Of a stretch of 64,000 nucleotides of DNA, positions 62,762 to 64,000 are shown piece by piece. The notes below the pieces were generated by a model. The model saw only the letters and a list, made by a program, of their open reading frames with translations. It had not been told where the DNA came from and did not search any database. A program made the translations under genes and the position numbers. Every line of letters begins with the position of its first letter. The first letter of the stretch is position 1. This DNA is from CAWBBA01 sp963729795 (GTDB lineage Bacteria; Desulfobacterota; Desulfomonilia; Desulfomonilales; Desulfomonilaceae), in the NCBI GenBank assembly GCA_963729795.1, contig CAVSPC010000047.1, positions 62,001 through 126,000 of the forward strand, given 5' to 3'.

Positions 62762-62855
62762 AGAAATCGGCAAACTGCTCGAGGGAGGTCTCCGAAACTG
62801 AGTCGGGTTAGGCGGCCGCAGTACGGATCATCATGACGCTCAGGCGAAAGGATGA

Positions 62856-63416
62856 TCAATGAGGGGGCATCGCTCCTTTCTCAGGCGGCTGGGCGGACTT
62901 GGGTGTTGGTCCCATGTCTTTCTCCGGCGTGCCGCTAGGGCATCGGGAAGGGTGAAGCAGGGAATGGAGCTGCTTGTGAAAGTCCCTGAAAAAAAGCACT
63001 AGCCGCGCGCGCTGACGCACTGTGAGCACCTTTGATACATCGTCATACTGTTGAAAACGCAGCCCTTCTAGCTGTTCCCTTTTGCTACGAATGTCGTGTA
63101 AAATCCGAGCCAACTCCTCGTCGTCCGAGGATTTGGGAGTATGGTTTAACTGCTTCCTCAAGGCCCGAAAATCCTCCGACAGATCCTTTCGCAGCAGTTT
63201 TCGCTGGGAGAGAAATTTGTGACGTATCGCGAGAATCTTGTCCGCAGTCGCTTGGTCCAAGTCGAGGGCTTCGATCATCTTCCACATGGTCAGGATTTCC
63301 ATTCTGTCCTGTGCCTTGTCCTTATCTTTCATCACTTCAGGCTCTCGGGAGAATAGAGTGGTCGCCGCAACGAGGATGGCTCCCGCGGCAATAAAGGCGG
63401 CGATTATCCTAAACAT
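62856..63416 (-). CDS. Spy/CpxP-like periplasmic protein
   Basis: 186 residues from ATG 63416 (AAGGAAG upstream), which opens the signal peptide (FRIIAAFIAAGAILVAATTL). The mature protein is helical and charged: MWKMIEALDLDQATADKIL, RHKFLSQRKLLRKDL and a later LTVRQRARLVLFFRDFHKQL, the LTxxQ-like position. Proteins of this type sense or buffer envelope stress or metals. The tail is Pro-rich. The anti-sigma-type gene upstream on the same strand suggests an extracytoplasmic sigma regulon. Confidence 0.8.
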   Translation of the reverse strand: MFRIIAAFIAAGAILVAATTLFSREPEVMKDKDKAQDRMEILTMWKMIEALDLDQATADKILAIRHKFLSQRKLLRKDLSEDFRALRKQLNHTPKSSDDEELARILHDIRSKREQLEGLRFQQYDDVSKVLTVRQRARLVLFFRDFHKQLHSLLHPSRCPSGTPEKDMGPTPKSAQPPEKGAMPPH

Positions 63417-63476
63417 TTTTCTTCCTTTTCGGTCTGCCAAACTTTCCGGTCGGACTGGAACGCCTGCCGTTGCCCG

Positions 63477-64000
63477 TCAAAGATACAACGGCCCGGGATC
63501 ATCCTCCACATCAAGCCATTGTAGGTCTCTTTCGTCAAGCGATGCTCCTCGCGCGTCGATTCTTCCAAGCAACTGATTGCTGGAGACCGAAACACGCGGA
63601 TACTCCTCAGAAACCGGTCCATAAATTTGCTGGAGTTCTTGAATCAAATCAGGCGACATTATGCGCCGATCCGCAATCGGTCTACTCACAGGTTGGAAGA
63701 ATGACACATGAATAATAATCAATGCCACGACTGCGGCAATAAGCGCACCCGCTGCCTTCCACCAAGAAAACCACACAGGCTTCAGCTCTTTCTCTTTCAG
63801 CCTTGCATCCAGGGACTGGTAATAGAGTTTCCAGAACTCCTCCCCGGGGTCTTCAGGGAGATCAGAGGCAATTGCTGAAAGCAGCGCGAGAGTATCTTCT
63901 CTTGCTTCTCTGCAATGCGCACACTGGCAAAGATGGCTTTCCAGACGCTCCTGTTGTGGAGGGCCCAGACCTTCGTCCAACTCGGCGATGATCAGTCTTT
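63477..64000 (-). CDS. Anti-sigma factor-like protein with zinc finger (partial, cut by right edge)
   Basis: The frame is open to the window end (no start seen within), so the N-terminus is missing. Near the edge is HLCQCAHC, the H-x3-C-x2-C zinc motif of anti-sigma factors. One TM helix follows (WKAAGALIAAVVALIIIHVS), then a periplasmic tail of about 65 residues. It should bind a sigma factor (beyond the window) in the cytoplasm. A TTG at 63980 is a possible internal start but would omit the usual start of the zinc domain. It is followed on the same strand by the Spy-like gene, 60 bases away, probably one operon. Confidence 0.8.
   Translation of the reverse strand, partial: RLIIAELDEGLGPPQQERLESHLCQCAHCREAREDTLALLSAIASDLPEDPGEEFWKLYYQSLDARLKEKELKPVWFSWWKAAGALIAAVVALIIIHVSFFQPVSRPIADRRIMSPDLIQELQQIYGPVSEEYPRVSVSSNQLLGRIDARGASLDERDLQWLDVEDDPGPLYL

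Overview
The window comes from a sulfate- or sulfite-reducing bacterium, most likely in the Desulfobacterota (Syntrophobacterales or Desulfomonile-like). The main evidence is a complete dsrA-dsrB-dsrD cluster with all siroheme-[4Fe-4S] and ferredoxin cysteines. Two tandem cobyrinate a,c-diamide synthase-type genes (dsrN type) sit nearby. Other supporting traits are an Aquifex-type aconitase, a B12-radical-SAM/RNase G pair, Mla-type lipid transport and a probable selenoprotein. All are inferred from sequence; no database search was run.

Layout. 1-3306: a radical SAM gene cut by the left edge, then envelope proteins (lipoprotein, LolA-like protein, small exported protein). 3501-9953: a co-directional metabolic run (asd, thiolase, hotdog-like protein, metallo-beta-lactamase-fold protein, aconitase), broken by a palindromic repeat at 5981-6065. 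10214-17395: exported and envelope genes, including a Ser/Gly/Tyr-rich protein with an apparent frameshift, a formylglycine-generating-enzyme-like protein with a PDZ domain, hldE, a tiny Cys-peptide unit with its own terminator, and a two-TM sensor-like protein. 17596-23829: thiD-thiN fusion, moaA, glycosyltransferase, CGGC protein, frameshifted DUF1573 gene, LysR regulator. 23908-31171: pentapeptide-repeat protein, ADP-forming acyl-CoA ligase alpha subunit, dienelactone hydrolase, a thioredoxin-like gene with an in-frame TGA at the first redox position, and an accessory patch of toxin-antitoxin-like genes plus a nucleotide-cyclase-like protein.

31651-46758 is the sulfur-energy core: B12-radical SAM and RNase E/G genes, coiled-coil protein, PrmA-like methyltransferase, then dsrABD on the minus strand. 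Divergent from dsrA are an unrecognised gene and two dsrN-like genes, which may amidate the siroheme used by DsrAB, followed by a DinG-type helicase. 47039-50999 is an Mla-type operon (STAS-permease, ATPase, MCE protein, lipoprotein). 51367-52960 is a receiver-domain protein with glgC. 53034-64000 holds an alpha/beta hydrolase, mreB, a SurA-like isomerase, mfd, a TPR membrane protein, an HU protein with a strong promoter, a small lipoprotein, a Spy-like protein and an anti-sigma-type protein cut by the right edge.

Two genes (10814-11198 and 21968-22680) are split by apparent single-base frameshifts, which may be real or assembly errors. The TGA at 28348 differs: the frame is the same on both sides and the stop replaces the first residue of a CxxC motif, so selenocysteine is the better explanation. 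No tRNA, rRNA, CRISPR array, transposase or prophage was seen.
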